This document shows positions 53,696-62,375 of a stretch of 64,000 nucleotides of DNA, one piece after another. This DNA is from Pseudomonas nitroreducens (GTDB taxonomy: Bacteria; Pseudomonadota; Gammaproteobacteria; Pseudomonadales; Pseudomonadaceae): assembly GCF_014204515.1 (NCBI RefSeq), contig NZ_JACHLI010000005.1, positions 62,001 through 126,000 on the forward strand, in the 5' to 3' direction. The translations under genes were made by a program, and so were the position numbers. Numbering within the stretch: the stretch's first letter is position 1; each line of letters begins with the position of its first letter. The notes beneath the pieces were generated by a model. It made no database searches and had not been told where the DNA came from. It saw only the letters and a list, made by a program, of their open reading frames with translations.

Positions 53696-53734
53696 ATGAG
53701 GAGAAACCTGTCGATGTTCCTGCGACGACGATAA
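53696..53734 (+). CDS. Arg-rich leader ORF upstream of argA (MRRNLSMFLRRR)
   Basis: A 12-codon ORF, ATG AGG AGA AAC CTG TCG ATG TTC CTG CGA CGA CGA TAA. Five of twelve codons are Arg, and all are AGG, AGA or CGA, which are rare in the surrounding genes. Initiation could also be at the internal ATG (53714), with AGGAG at 53699-53703 and a 10-nt spacing, giving MFLRRR. It ends 74 bp before the argA ATG and is in another frame. CCTGTCG (53707-53713) can pair with CGACAGG (53791-53797), just upstream of argA. This arrangement is what an arginine-sensing attenuation or stalling leader would look like. Translation and function are inferred. Confidence 0.55.
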   Translation: MRRNLSMFLRRR

Positions 53735-53808
53735 CCGCGCCGCCCCTGGCCGAGTTCCGGCCGCATCCGACAGATTTCCGCCCACTCGAACGACAGGCTT
53801 TCCAAGCA

Positions 53809-55107
53809 ATGCACGACTACGTCAACTGGCTGCGCCACGCCTCGCCCTACATCAACTCCCACCGGGACTGCACCTTCGTGGTGATGCTCCCCGGCGAGGG
53901 TGTCGAAGACCCGAATTTCGGCAATATCGTCCACGACCTGGTGCTGCTGCACAGCCTGGGCGTGCGCCTGGTGCTGGTGCACGGTTCGCGCCCGCAGATC
54001 GAGGGACGCCTGGCCTCCCATGGCCTGGCGCCGCGCTTCCACCGTGGCCTGCGCGTCACTGATGCGCCAACCCTGGGTTGCGTGATCGATGCCGTGGGCA
54101 GCCTGCGCATCACCATCGAGGCGCGCCTGTCGATGGACATGGCGGCGTCGCCCATGCAGGGCTCGCGCATGCGCGTGACCTCGGGCAACTTCGTCACCGC
54201 GCGGCCGATCGGCGTGGTCGACGGCATCGACTACCACCACACCGGCGAAGTCCGGCGGATCGACCGCAAGGGCATCAACCGCCAGCTCGACGAGCGCAGC
54301 ATCGTGCTGCTCTCGCCGCTGGGCTATTCGCCCACCGGGGAAATCTTCAACCTCGCCTGCGAGGACGTGGCCATGCGCGCGGCCATCGACCTGGGCGCGG
54401 ACAAGCTGATCCTCTACGGCGCCGAGCGCGGCCTGCTGGACGATGCCGGCAAGCTGGTGCGCGAACTGCGCCCGCAACAGGTGCCGGCGCACCTGGAACG
54501 CCTCGGATCGAGCTACCAGGGCGAGCTGCTGGATGCCGCCGCCCAGGCCTGCCGTGCCGGCGTGCGTCGCAGCCATATCGTCAGCTACACCGAAGACGGC
54601 TCGCTGCTCAGCGAGCTGTTCACCCGCACCGGCAACGGCACCCTGGTGGCCCAGGAGCAGTTCGAGCAGCTGCGCGAGGCGGGCATCGAGGACGTCGGTG
54701 GGTTGCTGGAGCTGATCCGCCCGCTGGAAGAGCAGGGCATCCTGGTGCGCCGTTCCCGCGAGGTGCTGGAGCGCGAGATCGAGCAGTTCAGCATCGTCGA
54801 GCGTGAGGGGCTGATCATTGCCTGCGCGGCGCTGTATCCCATCGCCGATTCGGATTCGGGCGAGCTGGCGTGCCTGGCGGTCAACCCGGAGTACCGCCAC
54901 GGCGGGCGCGGCGATGACCTGCTGGAGCGCATCGAACAGCGCGCGCGCAATCTCGGCCTGAAGACCCTCTACGTGCTCACCACGCGCACCGCCCACTGGT
55001 TCCGCGAGCGCGGCTTCCAGCCCAGCAGCGTGGAGCGCCTGCCGGCGGCGCGGGCGTCGCTGTACAACTACCAGCGCAACTCGCAGGTGTTCGAGAAGAC
55101 CCTCTGA
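53809..55107 (+). CDS. argA: N-acetylglutamate synthase ArgA
   Basis: A 432-residue enzyme with an N-terminal amino-acid-kinase-like domain (about 20-285) that binds the feedback inhibitor arginine, and a C-terminal GNAT acetyltransferase domain (about 295-430) with LACLAVNPEYRHGGRGDDLL as the acetyl-CoA loop and FRERGF near the end. It makes N-acetylglutamate from glutamate and acetyl-CoA, starting arginine synthesis. MHDYVNWLRHASPYIN is the conserved start. The ribosome-binding sequence is weak (CAGG, 11 nt upstream) and lies in the segment that can pair with the leader ORF. Its stop codon directly abuts that of the convergent RMF-like gene. Confidence 0.95.
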   Translation: MHDYVNWLRHASPYINSHRDCTFVVMLPGEGVEDPNFGNIVHDLVLLHSLGVRLVLVHGSRPQIEGRLASHGLAPRFHRGLRVTDAPTLGCVIDAVGSLRITIEARLSMDMAASPMQGSRMRVTSGNFVTARPIGVVDGIDYHHTGEVRRIDRKGINRQLDERSIVLLSPLGYSPTGEIFNLACEDVAMRAAIDLGADKLILYGAERGLLDDAGKLVRELRPQQVPAHLERLGSSYQGELLDAAAQACRAGVRRSHIVSYTEDGSLLSELFTRTGNGTLVAQEQFEQLREAGIEDVGGLLELIRPLEEQGILVRRSREVLEREIEQFSIVEREGLIIACAALYPIADSDSGELACLAVNPEYRHGGRGDDLLERIEQRARNLGLKTLYVLTTRTAHWFRERGFQPSSVERLPAARASLYNYQRNSQVFEKTL

Positions 55108-55353
55108 TCAGCCGCGGCGCTGGACGCTGCGGACTTGCGCGGTCAGCCGCGGAGCCGGAGCCGCCTCGGCGACTGGCAGGCCGGCCTTGCGTCGCAGCAG
55201 ATCGAGCCCGTCCCGCCAGCCGGCTTCCCAGCTGGCGCCGAGGATGTCGTGCTGAGGGCGGCGTGGTGCCCGGCCCAACAAGGCTTCCAGGTAGCCCTGT
55301 CGATAGGCGACCTCCAGCTGGTGGAGGGTCCACGAGGGGGAACGGGGGGACAT
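55108..55353 (-). CDS. Small RMF/CrpP-like protein
   Basis: An 81-residue basic protein. The core AYRQGYLEALLGRAPRRPQHDILGASWEAGWRDG follows the pattern of ribosome modulation factor and the related CrpP group: A-x-x-x-G-x-x-A-x-x-x-G-x-x-R, then a variable turn, then W-x-x-GW-x-x-G. If this is right, it may bind ribosomes or nucleic acid. The ATG at 55353 is preferred; an upstream start at 55389 would add 12 residues. It is convergent with argA with no bases between the stops. The assignment rests on a short motif and is moderate. Confidence 0.55.
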   Translation of the reverse strand: MSPRSPSWTLHQLEVAYRQGYLEALLGRAPRRPQHDILGASWEAGWRDGLDLLRRKAGLPVAEAAPAPRLTAQVRSVQRRG

Positions 55354-55493
55354 AGGGCGCTTTCCTGCGAGGTCTTGAGGCGATCGCACCGTCCGCGAAG
55401 GACGTGATCCGGGGGAAGGGAGATTCTCCCCTCCCGCCTCGCAGGTTGCCGATCAGAACTCTATGAGCTTGGCGTCAGCGATTTCCGGCTGCG

Positions 55494-57080
55494 TCAGACG
55501 CTGAGCAGACCGAGGATGCTCGCCTGGTAGGCGGCGACGAAGGTGTCGAAATCGCCTTCAGGCTGCTTCTCCAGTTCCGCCTGTTCGGCCAGGGACTGGC
55601 TGGCCATGCCTTCGAAGCGGGCCTGCTCCTGCGCGGACAGCGGCTCGCCCTGCAGTGTCGCGGCGTGCTGGCGGCTGTAGCGCAGGGCGAAGGCTTCGAA
55701 GCTCTCGCCGCGTTCGCGCATTTCCGCCAGGACCTTGGCCGAAGGCGTCAGGTCGGCATCGGCGACCTTGGCGCGTTGCTCGGCCAGGCTCCGGGTGTGC
55801 AGGTCGGTGCCGTTGGCGCGGTCGAGCAGCTCGATGATCGGCGCGATGCCGTCGAGCAGGGCGCTGGCCCACTGCGTCATCTCGATCCGCTCGCCGCCGC
55901 GCTCCAGCTTCAGGCCTGGACGACGACCTTCCTTGACCACCTTGAGGAAGTTGCTGGTGGCCGAGCCGCACTCGCAGCCGCCCAGCGGCGGGCTGTCGGC
56001 GAGGGCGCAGTAGAGCAGGAAGGCGTCGAGGAAGCGCGCTTCGGTGACGTCGATGCCCAGCGGCAGGAACGGGTTGATGTCCAGGCAGCGCGCCTCGACG
56101 TACTGCACGCCACGGGCCATCAGCGCCTGGATCGGGCGCTCGCCGGTGTAGGTGACGCGTTTCGGGCGGATGCTCGAGTAGTACTCGTTCTCGATCTGCA
56201 GGATGTTGGTGTTCAGCTGTACCCACTCGCCATCGACCTTGGTGCCGACCTTCTCGTACGGCGCGTACGGCGTGCTCACCGCACGGCGCAGGCTGTCGAT
56301 GTAGCTGTCCAGGTCGTTGTAGCAGGGCGTCAGGCCCGCCTGGGCGTTGTTCTGGTAGCCCAGGTCGCTCATGCGCAGGCTGGTGGCGTAGGGCAGGTAG
56401 AGGGTGTGTTCGTCGAAGGCTTCCAGGCCGTGCGGGCGGCCGCGCAGGAAGCCGGCGTCCAGGGCCGGGGAGGCGCCGAACAGGTACATCAGCAACCAGC
56501 TGTAGCGACGGAAGTTGCGGATCATCGCGATGTAGCGGTGCGACTGGAAGTCCCGCGCGCTCTTCTCGCTGCCTTCATCCTCGCGCAGCAGCTCCCAGAT
56601 GCCTTCGGGCAGGGAGAAGTTGTAGTGGATGCCGGCGATGCACTGCATGGTCTTGCCGTAGCGCAGGGCCAGGCCCTTGCGGTAGACGTACTTCAGGCGG
56701 CCGATGTGCGAGCTGCCGTAGCGGGCGATCGGGATGGTCTCTTCATCCGGCAGCTCGCAGGGCATGGACGGGCTCCACAGGTATTCGCCGTCGAGCTTGC
56801 CACTGGCGAAGCGGTGGATTTCGCCCAGCTCGTCCAGGGTCTTCTCGACGCTGGTGGAGGTGGGGGTGATGAATTCCAGCAGCGACTCGGAGTAGTCCGT
56901 GGTGATCTGCGGATTGGTCAGCGCCGAGCCCAGGGCACGCGGGTGCGGGGTCAGGGCGAGCTTGCCGCGTTCATCGACGCGCAGACATTCGCGCTCGATA
57001 CCGTGCAGGCACTGGGTGAGCAGGGACAGGTTGGCGGCATCGCCAAGCAGGGCCAGGCGGCGGGAGAGTTGGTCGCTCAA
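55494..57080 (-). CDS. gshA: Glutamate-cysteine ligase GshA
   Basis: A 528-residue proteobacterial type 1 glutamate-cysteine ligase. Recognisable stretches are GIERECLRVDERGKLALTPHP at the N-terminus, TTDYSESLLEFITP, QCIAGIHYNFSLPE and YVEARCLDINPFLPLGI. It joins glutamate and cysteine with ATP, the rate-limiting step of glutathione synthesis. Length is normal for the family. Divided from the thioesterase gene upstream by 179 bp. Confidence 0.96.
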   Translation of the reverse strand: MSDQLSRRLALLGDAANLSLLTQCLHGIERECLRVDERGKLALTPHPRALGSALTNPQITTDYSESLLEFITPTSTSVEKTLDELGEIHRFASGKLDGEYLWSPSMPCELPDEETIPIARYGSSHIGRLKYVYRKGLALRYGKTMQCIAGIHYNFSLPEGIWELLREDEGSEKSARDFQSHRYIAMIRNFRRYSWLLMYLFGASPALDAGFLRGRPHGLEAFDEHTLYLPYATSLRMSDLGYQNNAQAGLTPCYNDLDSYIDSLRRAVSTPYAPYEKVGTKVDGEWVQLNTNILQIENEYYSSIRPKRVTYTGERPIQALMARGVQYVEARCLDINPFLPLGIDVTEARFLDAFLLYCALADSPPLGGCECGSATSNFLKVVKEGRRPGLKLERGGERIEMTQWASALLDGIAPIIELLDRANGTDLHTRSLAEQRAKVADADLTPSAKVLAEMRERGESFEAFALRYSRQHAATLQGEPLSAQEQARFEGMASQSLAEQAELEKQPEGDFDTFVAAYQASILGLLSV

Positions 57081-57243
57081 GTTGGAAGTCCTTCACACGG
57101 CAATCGCCCCACTATGGGGGTGGACTGGGCGGTCTACAAGGGGAGAACAACCGGCGTGGTCGCCTGGCTTTGTCGAGGCGCTGCGCCGGCGCCCGGAAAT
57201 CCGGGGCTCCGGCGTACAGCATAGGTCAGATGTCGCGGTGAAA

Positions 57244-57271
57244 ATTACAGCTGGGCCCATTACAGCTGGGC
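57244..57271. repeat. 15-bp tandem duplication at the thioesterase stop codon
   Basis: ATTACAGCTGGGC occurs at 57244-57256 and again at 57259-57271, separated by CC. The right copy includes the stop codon and last two codons of the thioesterase gene (minus strand); the left copy is outside it. This looks like a local duplication with no effect on the protein. Confidence 0.85.
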
Positions 57272-57649
57272 AAAAGTGCCTTGTCCCTTGGCGACCAGCT
57301 TGTCGCCCTGGTGGATGTCGGCCTCGACCACCAGCGAACGGCGCCCGGCGTGCAGGACTTTCGCCACACAGCGCACTTCGCCTTCGGCGACCGCGCGGAT
57401 GTAGTTGATCTTGCATTCCAGGGTGACGCTCTGCCGGTCGAAACCATGGGCGCTGGAGCAGGCCAGGCCCATGGTCATGTCCATCAGCGTGAAGAGCGCG
57501 CCGCCATGCATGACGTTGCCGCGGTTGCGCAGGTGCTCGGCCATCGGCAGCAGCACCTCGGCTTCACCGTCAGCGACGCGGATCGGCTGTACGCCGAGGG
57601 TGTCGCTGAAGCGGCTGATCATCAGCTCGCGGGCGGGCATCTCGCTCAT
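57260..57649 (-). CDS. Hotdog-fold thioesterase (PaaI-like)
   Basis: A 129-residue single hotdog domain. The PaaI-type signature NVMHGGALFTLMDMTMG (residues 45-61) carries Asn45, His48 and Asp57, and GQGTFAQL ends the protein. It should hydrolyse acyl-CoA or other thioesters; the substrate is unknown. It begins 9 bp after the stop of tex on the same strand, so it is probably co-transcribed with tex. The 3' end is locally duplicated. Confidence 0.88.
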   Translation of the reverse strand: MSEMPARELMISRFSDTLGVQPIRVADGEAEVLLPMAEHLRNRGNVMHGGALFTLMDMTMGLACSSAHGFDRQSVTLECKINYIRAVAEGEVRCVAKVLHAGRRSLVVEADIHQGDKLVAKGQGTFAQL

Positions 57650-57658
57650 GGACCTTCC

Positions 57659-59998
57659 TTACTTCTTCTTCAGTTGCTTGGCGTTGGCGAACAGCGAGGC
57701 CATGGCGTTGTTCGCCGGGGCCTGCTCCTGCTGACGCGGTGCGCTGCGCTCGCCACGCGGTGCGCCGTTGCCGGGGCGACCGCCGCCACGCGGACCGTCG
57801 ACCTTCTCGCCGGGGGTGTCACTCATGCGCATAGACAGGCCGACGCGGTTGCGCGGGATGTCCACTTCCATGACCTTGACCTTGACGATGTCACCGGCCT
57901 TGACCACTTCGTACGGGTCCTTGACGAACTTCTCCGACAGCGCGGAGATGTGCACCAGGCCGTCCTGGTGGACGCCGATGTCGACGAAGGCGCCGAAGTT
58001 GGTGACGTTGGTCACCACACCTTCGAGCACCATGCCGGGCTTGAGGTCTTTCAGGCTCTCGACGCCTTCCTGGAACTCGGCGGTCTTGAACTCCGGGCGC
58101 GGGTCGCGGCCGGGTTTGTCGAGTTCCTTGAGGATGTCGGTGACGGTGGGCAGGCCGAACTGCTCGTCGGTGAACTTCTTCGGGTCCAGGCGCTTGAGGA
58201 AGCCCGAATCGCCGACCAGCGAACGCACGTCGCGGCCGGTGTCGGCGGCGATGCGCTGCACCAGCGGGTAGGTTTCCGGGTGCACCGCGGAGGCGTCCAG
58301 CGGGTTGTCGCCGTTCATCACGCGGAGGAAGCCGGCAGCCTGTTCGAAGGTCTTGTCGCCCAGGCGGCTGACCTTGCGCAGGTCGTCGCGGGTGCGGAAC
58401 GCGCCGTTGGCGTCGCGGTGCGAGACGATGTTCTGTGCCAGGGTGCTGTTGAGGCCGGAGATGCGCGCCAGCAGGGCGGCGGAGGCGGTGTTCACGTCCA
58501 CGCCCACGGCGTTCACGCAGTCTTCAACCACCGCATCCAGGCTGCGCGCGAGCTGCAGCTGGGACACGTCGTGCTGGTACTGGCCGACGCCGATGGATTT
58601 CGGCTCGATCTTCACCAGCTCGGCCAGCGGGTCCTGCAGGCGACGGGCGATGGAGACTGCGCCACGCAGCGACACGTCCAGCTCGGGGAATTCCTTGGCG
58701 GCCAGTTCCGACGCCGAGTACACCGAAGCGCCGGCCTCGCTGACCATGATCTTGGTGCACTTGAGCGCCGGGTATTTCTTGATCAGTTCGGCAGCCAGCT
58801 TGTCGGTCTCGCGGCTGGCGGTACCGTTGCCGATGGCGATCAGTTCCACCTGGTGCTTGGCGCACAGCGCGGCGAGCACGGCGATGGTCTGGTCCCACTG
58901 GTTCTTCGGCACGTGCGGGTAGACGGTGGCGGTGTCCAGCAGCTTGCCGGTGGCATCGACCACGGCGACCTTCACGCCGGTGCGCAGGCCCGGATCCAGG
59001 CCCAGGGTGGCGCGCGGGCCGGCCGGGGCGGCCAGCAGCAGGTCGTGCAGGTTGCGCGCAAAGACGTTGATAGCCTCGGCGTCGGCGCCGTCGCGCAGCT
59101 CGCCCAGCAGGTCGGTTTCCAGGTGGGTGTAGAGCTTGACCTTCCAGGTCCAGCGCACCACTTCGGACAGCCACTTGTCGGCGGCGCGGCCCTGGTTGGA
59201 CACGCCGAAGCGCTCGCCGATCATGATCTCGCAGGGGTGCGAGGTGCCCGGCAGCTCTTCGCCGACCTTCAGGGCGACACTCAGGATGCCTTCGTTGCGG
59301 CCACGGAAGATCGCCAGGGCGCGGTGCGACGGGGCGTTCTTCAGCGGCTCGTCGTGCTCGAAGTAATCGCTGAACTTGGCGCCTTCGGTTTCCTTGCCCG
59401 GCACCATGCGCGCGGTGAGGGTGGCGTTATCCTTGAGGAAGCCGCGCAGGCGGTCCAGCAGGGTGGCGTCTTCGGCGAAGCGCTCCATCAGGATGTATTT
59501 GGCGCCTTCGAGCACGGCGCGGGTGTCGGCGAAGCCTTTCTCGGCATCGACGAAGCGTGCGGCTTCGGTTTCCGGCGTCAGGCTCGGGTCGTTGAACAGT
59601 GCGTCGGCCAGCTCGCCGAGACCGGCTTCCAGGGCGATCTGGCCCTTGGTGCGGCGCTTCTGCTTATAGGGCAGATAGAGGTCTTCGAGGCGGGTCTTGG
59701 TATCGGCGAGCTTGATCTCGCGGGCCAGTTCCGGGGTCAGCTTGCCCTGTTCCTCGATGCTGGCGAGGATCGCGCCACGGCGGTCTTCCAGCTCGCGCAG
59801 GTAGCGCAGGCGTTCTTCGAGCATGCGCAGCTGGGTGTCATCCAGGCTGCCGGTGACTTCCTTCCGGTAACGGGCGATGAAGGGGACGGTGGAGCCTTCA
59901 TCGAGCAATGCGACGGCAGCGGCGACTTGCTGCGGTTGAACGCGGCCGGAGGGCAGTGCGGAAAGCTCTTCGGCGATACGGGTGTTGATGCTGTCCAT
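57659..59998 (-). CDS. tex: Transcription accessory protein Tex
   Basis: A 779-residue Tex protein with the standard order: N-terminal helical region (about 1-190), YqgF-like domain (about 325-450, TLGLDPGLRTGVKVAVVD and GNGTASRETD), helix-hairpin-helix (about 495-560, VGVDVNTASAALLARISGL) and S1 domain (about 645-715, GMVLEGVVTNVTNFGAFVDIGVHQDGLVHIS). A Gly/Arg-rich tail follows. It binds nucleic acids and affects transcription. The ATG at 59998 (MDSINTRIAEEL) is preferred over the TTG at 60013. Confidence 0.95.
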   Translation of the reverse strand: MDSINTRIAEELSALPSGRVQPQQVAAAVALLDEGSTVPFIARYRKEVTGSLDDTQLRMLEERLRYLRELEDRRGAILASIEEQGKLTPELAREIKLADTKTRLEDLYLPYKQKRRTKGQIALEAGLGELADALFNDPSLTPETEAARFVDAEKGFADTRAVLEGAKYILMERFAEDATLLDRLRGFLKDNATLTARMVPGKETEGAKFSDYFEHDEPLKNAPSHRALAIFRGRNEGILSVALKVGEELPGTSHPCEIMIGERFGVSNQGRAADKWLSEVVRWTWKVKLYTHLETDLLGELRDGADAEAINVFARNLHDLLLAAPAGPRATLGLDPGLRTGVKVAVVDATGKLLDTATVYPHVPKNQWDQTIAVLAALCAKHQVELIAIGNGTASRETDKLAAELIKKYPALKCTKIMVSEAGASVYSASELAAKEFPELDVSLRGAVSIARRLQDPLAELVKIEPKSIGVGQYQHDVSQLQLARSLDAVVEDCVNAVGVDVNTASAALLARISGLNSTLAQNIVSHRDANGAFRTRDDLRKVSRLGDKTFEQAAGFLRVMNGDNPLDASAVHPETYPLVQRIAADTGRDVRSLVGDSGFLKRLDPKKFTDEQFGLPTVTDILKELDKPGRDPRPEFKTAEFQEGVESLKDLKPGMVLEGVVTNVTNFGAFVDIGVHQDGLVHISALSEKFVKDPYEVVKAGDIVKVKVMEVDIPRNRVGLSMRMSDTPGEKVDGPRGGGRPGNGAPRGERSAPRQQEQAPANNAMASLFANAKQLKKK

Positions 59999-60229
59999 GG
60001 ATACACCTGACAAGACTATCGAAAACGGGGCTTACAGAGCGTCAATGCCGGGCTTCCCGGTCATTCGACAGGCCCTGTGACAACGCCCCGCCGCAAAAGC
60101 GCCGCATTATACCCGCGACAATTTCACCGGGTGGGCGACTGGTCGGGGAAAAATCTGCTAACAATGGACAGGCCGTGATGCGCGGCTGCTGGGCGATAAT
60201 GCCCGCCGAATCAGATTCTGGGAGTCTCC

Positions 60230-60967
60230 ATGAGCAACGCTGCCACCCTGCCGGAAGGCGAAAAGATCCTCGTGGTCGATGACGACGCGCGCCTGCGCCG
60301 TCTGCTGGAACGCTTCCTCGATGAGCAGGGTTATCGCGTCCGCGCGGTGGAGAACACCGAGCAGATGGACCGCCTGCTGGCCCGCGAGCTGTTCCAGCTG
60401 GTGGTGCTGGACCTGATGATGCCCGGCGAGGATGGCCTTTCCGCGTGCAAGCGCCTGCGCGAGTCGAACAACCAGATCCCGATCATCATGCTCACCGCCA
60501 AGGGCGACGAGTCCAGCCGTATCTCCGGCCTCGAGCAGGGCGCCGACGACTACCTGGCCAAGCCCTTCAACCCGCGCGAGCTGCTGGCGCGGATCAAGGC
60601 CGTGCTGCGCCGCCAGGCGCCGCTGGTACCGGGCGCGCCGGCGGGCGAGGACGAGATCGTCACCTTCGGCGACTACGAACTGCACCTGGCCACCCGCGAG
60701 CTGAAGAAGGGCGAGGAAGTGCACATGCTCACCACCGGTGAGTTCGCCGTGCTCAAGGCCCTGGTGCAGCACGCCCGCGAGCCGCTGACCCGCGACAAGC
60801 TGATGAACCTGGCCCGCGGCCGCGAGTGGGACGCCCTGGAGCGCTCCATCGACGTGCAGATTTCCCGCCTGCGCCGGCTGATCGAGCCCGATCCGTCGAA
60901 GCCGCGCTATATCCAGACCGTCTGGGGCGTGGGCTATGTGTTCGTGCCGGACGGCGCCAAAAGATAA
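60230..60967 (+). CDS. amgR: OmpR-family response regulator (AmgR/OmpR)
   Basis: A 245-residue regulator with a receiver domain (about 12-125), phosphoacceptor Asp61 in VVLDLMMPGEDG and Lys in YLAKPFNPREL, and a winged-helix DNA-binding domain (about 145-240) with WDALERSIDVQISRLRRLIE and YIQTVWGVGYVF. GGGAG precedes the ATG. In P. aeruginosa this pair (PA5200-PA5199) is AmgRS and responds to membrane stress from mistranslated proteins, with roles in aminoglycoside tolerance. The sensor gene follows after an 88-bp repeat. Confidence 0.93.
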   Translation: MSNAATLPEGEKILVVDDDARLRRLLERFLDEQGYRVRAVENTEQMDRLLARELFQLVVLDLMMPGEDGLSACKRLRESNNQIPIIMLTAKGDESSRISGLEQGADDYLAKPFNPRELLARIKAVLRRQAPLVPGAPAGEDEIVTFGDYELHLATRELKKGEEVHMLTTGEFAVLKALVQHAREPLTRDKLMNLARGREWDALERSIDVQISRLRRLIEPDPSKPRYIQTVWGVGYVFVPDGAKR

Positions 60968-61052
60968 GCGGCAGGCGACAGGCTGCAGGCTGCAGGCGGG
61001 GGGCATCCTTCGCGCTCTGGCCTGCAGCCTGCCGCCTGCAGCCTGAAGCTGC
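60968..61052. repeat. GCCTGCA/GCCTGAA inverted repeat between amgR and amgS
   Basis: The gap is built of repeated CAGGCTGCAGG on the left and CCTGCAGCC, CCTGCAGCCTGAAGC on the right, giving a large inverted repeat with an interior of about 20 bp. It is the same motif family as the heptamer array at 50865-50962. It ends just before the amgS ATG at 61056, so it forms the 5' side of the amgS ribosome-binding region. Confidence 0.85.
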
Positions 61053-61055
61053 CCT

Positions 61056-62375
61056 ATGAAAACCCCCCTCTGGTTCCCGCAAAGCTTCTTCGCCCGCACC
61101 CTCTGGCTGGTGCTCATCGTCGTGCTGTTTTCCAAGGCGCTGACCCTGGTCTACCTGCTGATGAACGAAGACATGCTGGTCGACCGCCAGTACAGCCACG
61201 GCGCTGCGTTGACCGTGCGTGCCTACTGGGCGGCCGACGAGAAATCGCGCGAGGCCATCGCCCAGTCCGCCGGGCTTAAGTGGGCACCCCACGAGCAGGG
61301 GCAGCCGGAGGAAGTGCACTGGCCGTACACCGAGATCTTCCAGCGGCAGATGCGCATGGAGCTGGGCATCGACACCGAGACCCGCCTGCGCATCCATCAC
61401 CCGTCGATGCTCTGGGTGCGCGCACCGACCCTGGGTGACGGCTGGATCGGCGTGCCGCTCTACCCGCACCCGCTGCGCGGCCAGCAGATCTGGAGCGTAC
61501 TGGGCTGGTTCCTCGGCATCGGCCTGCTGTCCACCGCGGCGGCGTGGATCTTCGTGCGCCTGCTCAGCCAGCCGCTCAAGCGCCTGGTCTTCGCCTCCCG
61601 CGAGTTCGGCAAGGGGCGCAGTGTGCGCCTGCCGCTGGGGCAGGAAACGCCCAGCGAAATGGCCGAGGTGTACCGCGCCTTCAACCAGATGGCCGATGAC
61701 GTCGAGCAGGCCGGGCGCGAGCGCGAGCTGATGCTGGCAGGGGTTTCCCACGACCTGCGCACGCCGCTGACGCGCCTGCGCCTGTCGCTGGAGCTGATGC
61801 CCGACAGCGACCGCGAGATGGTCGAGGACATGGTCCGCGACATCGAAGACATGGACGCCATCCTCGACCAGTTCCTCGCCTTCATCCGCGACGGCCGCGA
61901 CGAGTCGGTTGAAGAGGGCGACCTTGCCGACCTGATCCGCGAAGTCGCCGACGCCTTCAACCAGAACGGCAACCGCGTGCGCCTGTGCCTGGAAACGCTG
62001 CCGCTGTTCCGCTTCCGTCGGGTATCCATAAAGCGCCTGCTCGGCAACCTGATCGAGAACGGTCTCAACCATGGCGGCGGCAAGGTCGAAGTGGCGGCCC
62101 ACGTGGCCGGTGGTGGCGGTGCGCCCTACGTGGTGCTCAGCGTGCTTGACCGTGGTGCGGGCGTCGATCCGCAGGAGCTGGAGAACATCTTCAATCCGTT
62201 CTTCCGTGGCGACAAAGCGCGTGGCGGCAAGGGCACCGGCCTGGGCCTGGCCATCGTCAAACGCATCGCCGAACAGCATGGCGGCAGCATCGAACTGCGC
62301 AACCGCGAGGGTGGTGGCGTGGAAGCGCGCGTCTGCCTGCCCCTGGGCCTGCTGCTGCCGCGCGACGCGCATTAA
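61056..62375 (+). CDS. amgS: EnvZ-family sensor histidine kinase (AmgS)
   Basis: A 439-residue kinase. Two membrane helices (about 13-36 and 145-168) flank a periplasmic domain of about 108 residues. HAMP follows (about 168-222), then the H-box VSHDLRTPLTRLR with His232. The N-box is LIENGLNHGGG, with G boxes DRGAGVD and GTGLGLAIVKR. This is the complete set. The ribosome-binding sequence is weak and part of the preceding repeat. The stop codon touches a small inverted-repeat element. Confidence 0.93.
   Translation: MKTPLWFPQSFFARTLWLVLIVVLFSKALTLVYLLMNEDMLVDRQYSHGAALTVRAYWAADEKSREAIAQSAGLKWAPHEQGQPEEVHWPYTEIFQRQMRMELGIDTETRLRIHHPSMLWVRAPTLGDGWIGVPLYPHPLRGQQIWSVLGWFLGIGLLSTAAAWIFVRLLSQPLKRLVFASREFGKGRSVRLPLGQETPSEMAEVYRAFNQMADDVEQAGRERELMLAGVSHDLRTPLTRLRLSLELMPDSDREMVEDMVRDIEDMDAILDQFLAFIRDGRDESVEEGDLADLIREVADAFNQNGNRVRLCLETLPLFRFRRVSIKRLLGNLIENGLNHGGGKVEVAAHVAGGGGAPYVVLSVLDRGAGVDPQELENIFNPFFRGDKARGGKGTGLGLAIVKRIAEQHGGSIELRNREGGGVEARVCLPLGLLLPRDAH

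Noticed and set aside
60001..60013. Alternative TTG start of tex at 60013
   Set aside because: The ATG at 59998 gives the conserved MDSINTRIAEEL opening and has CAGGTG upstream.
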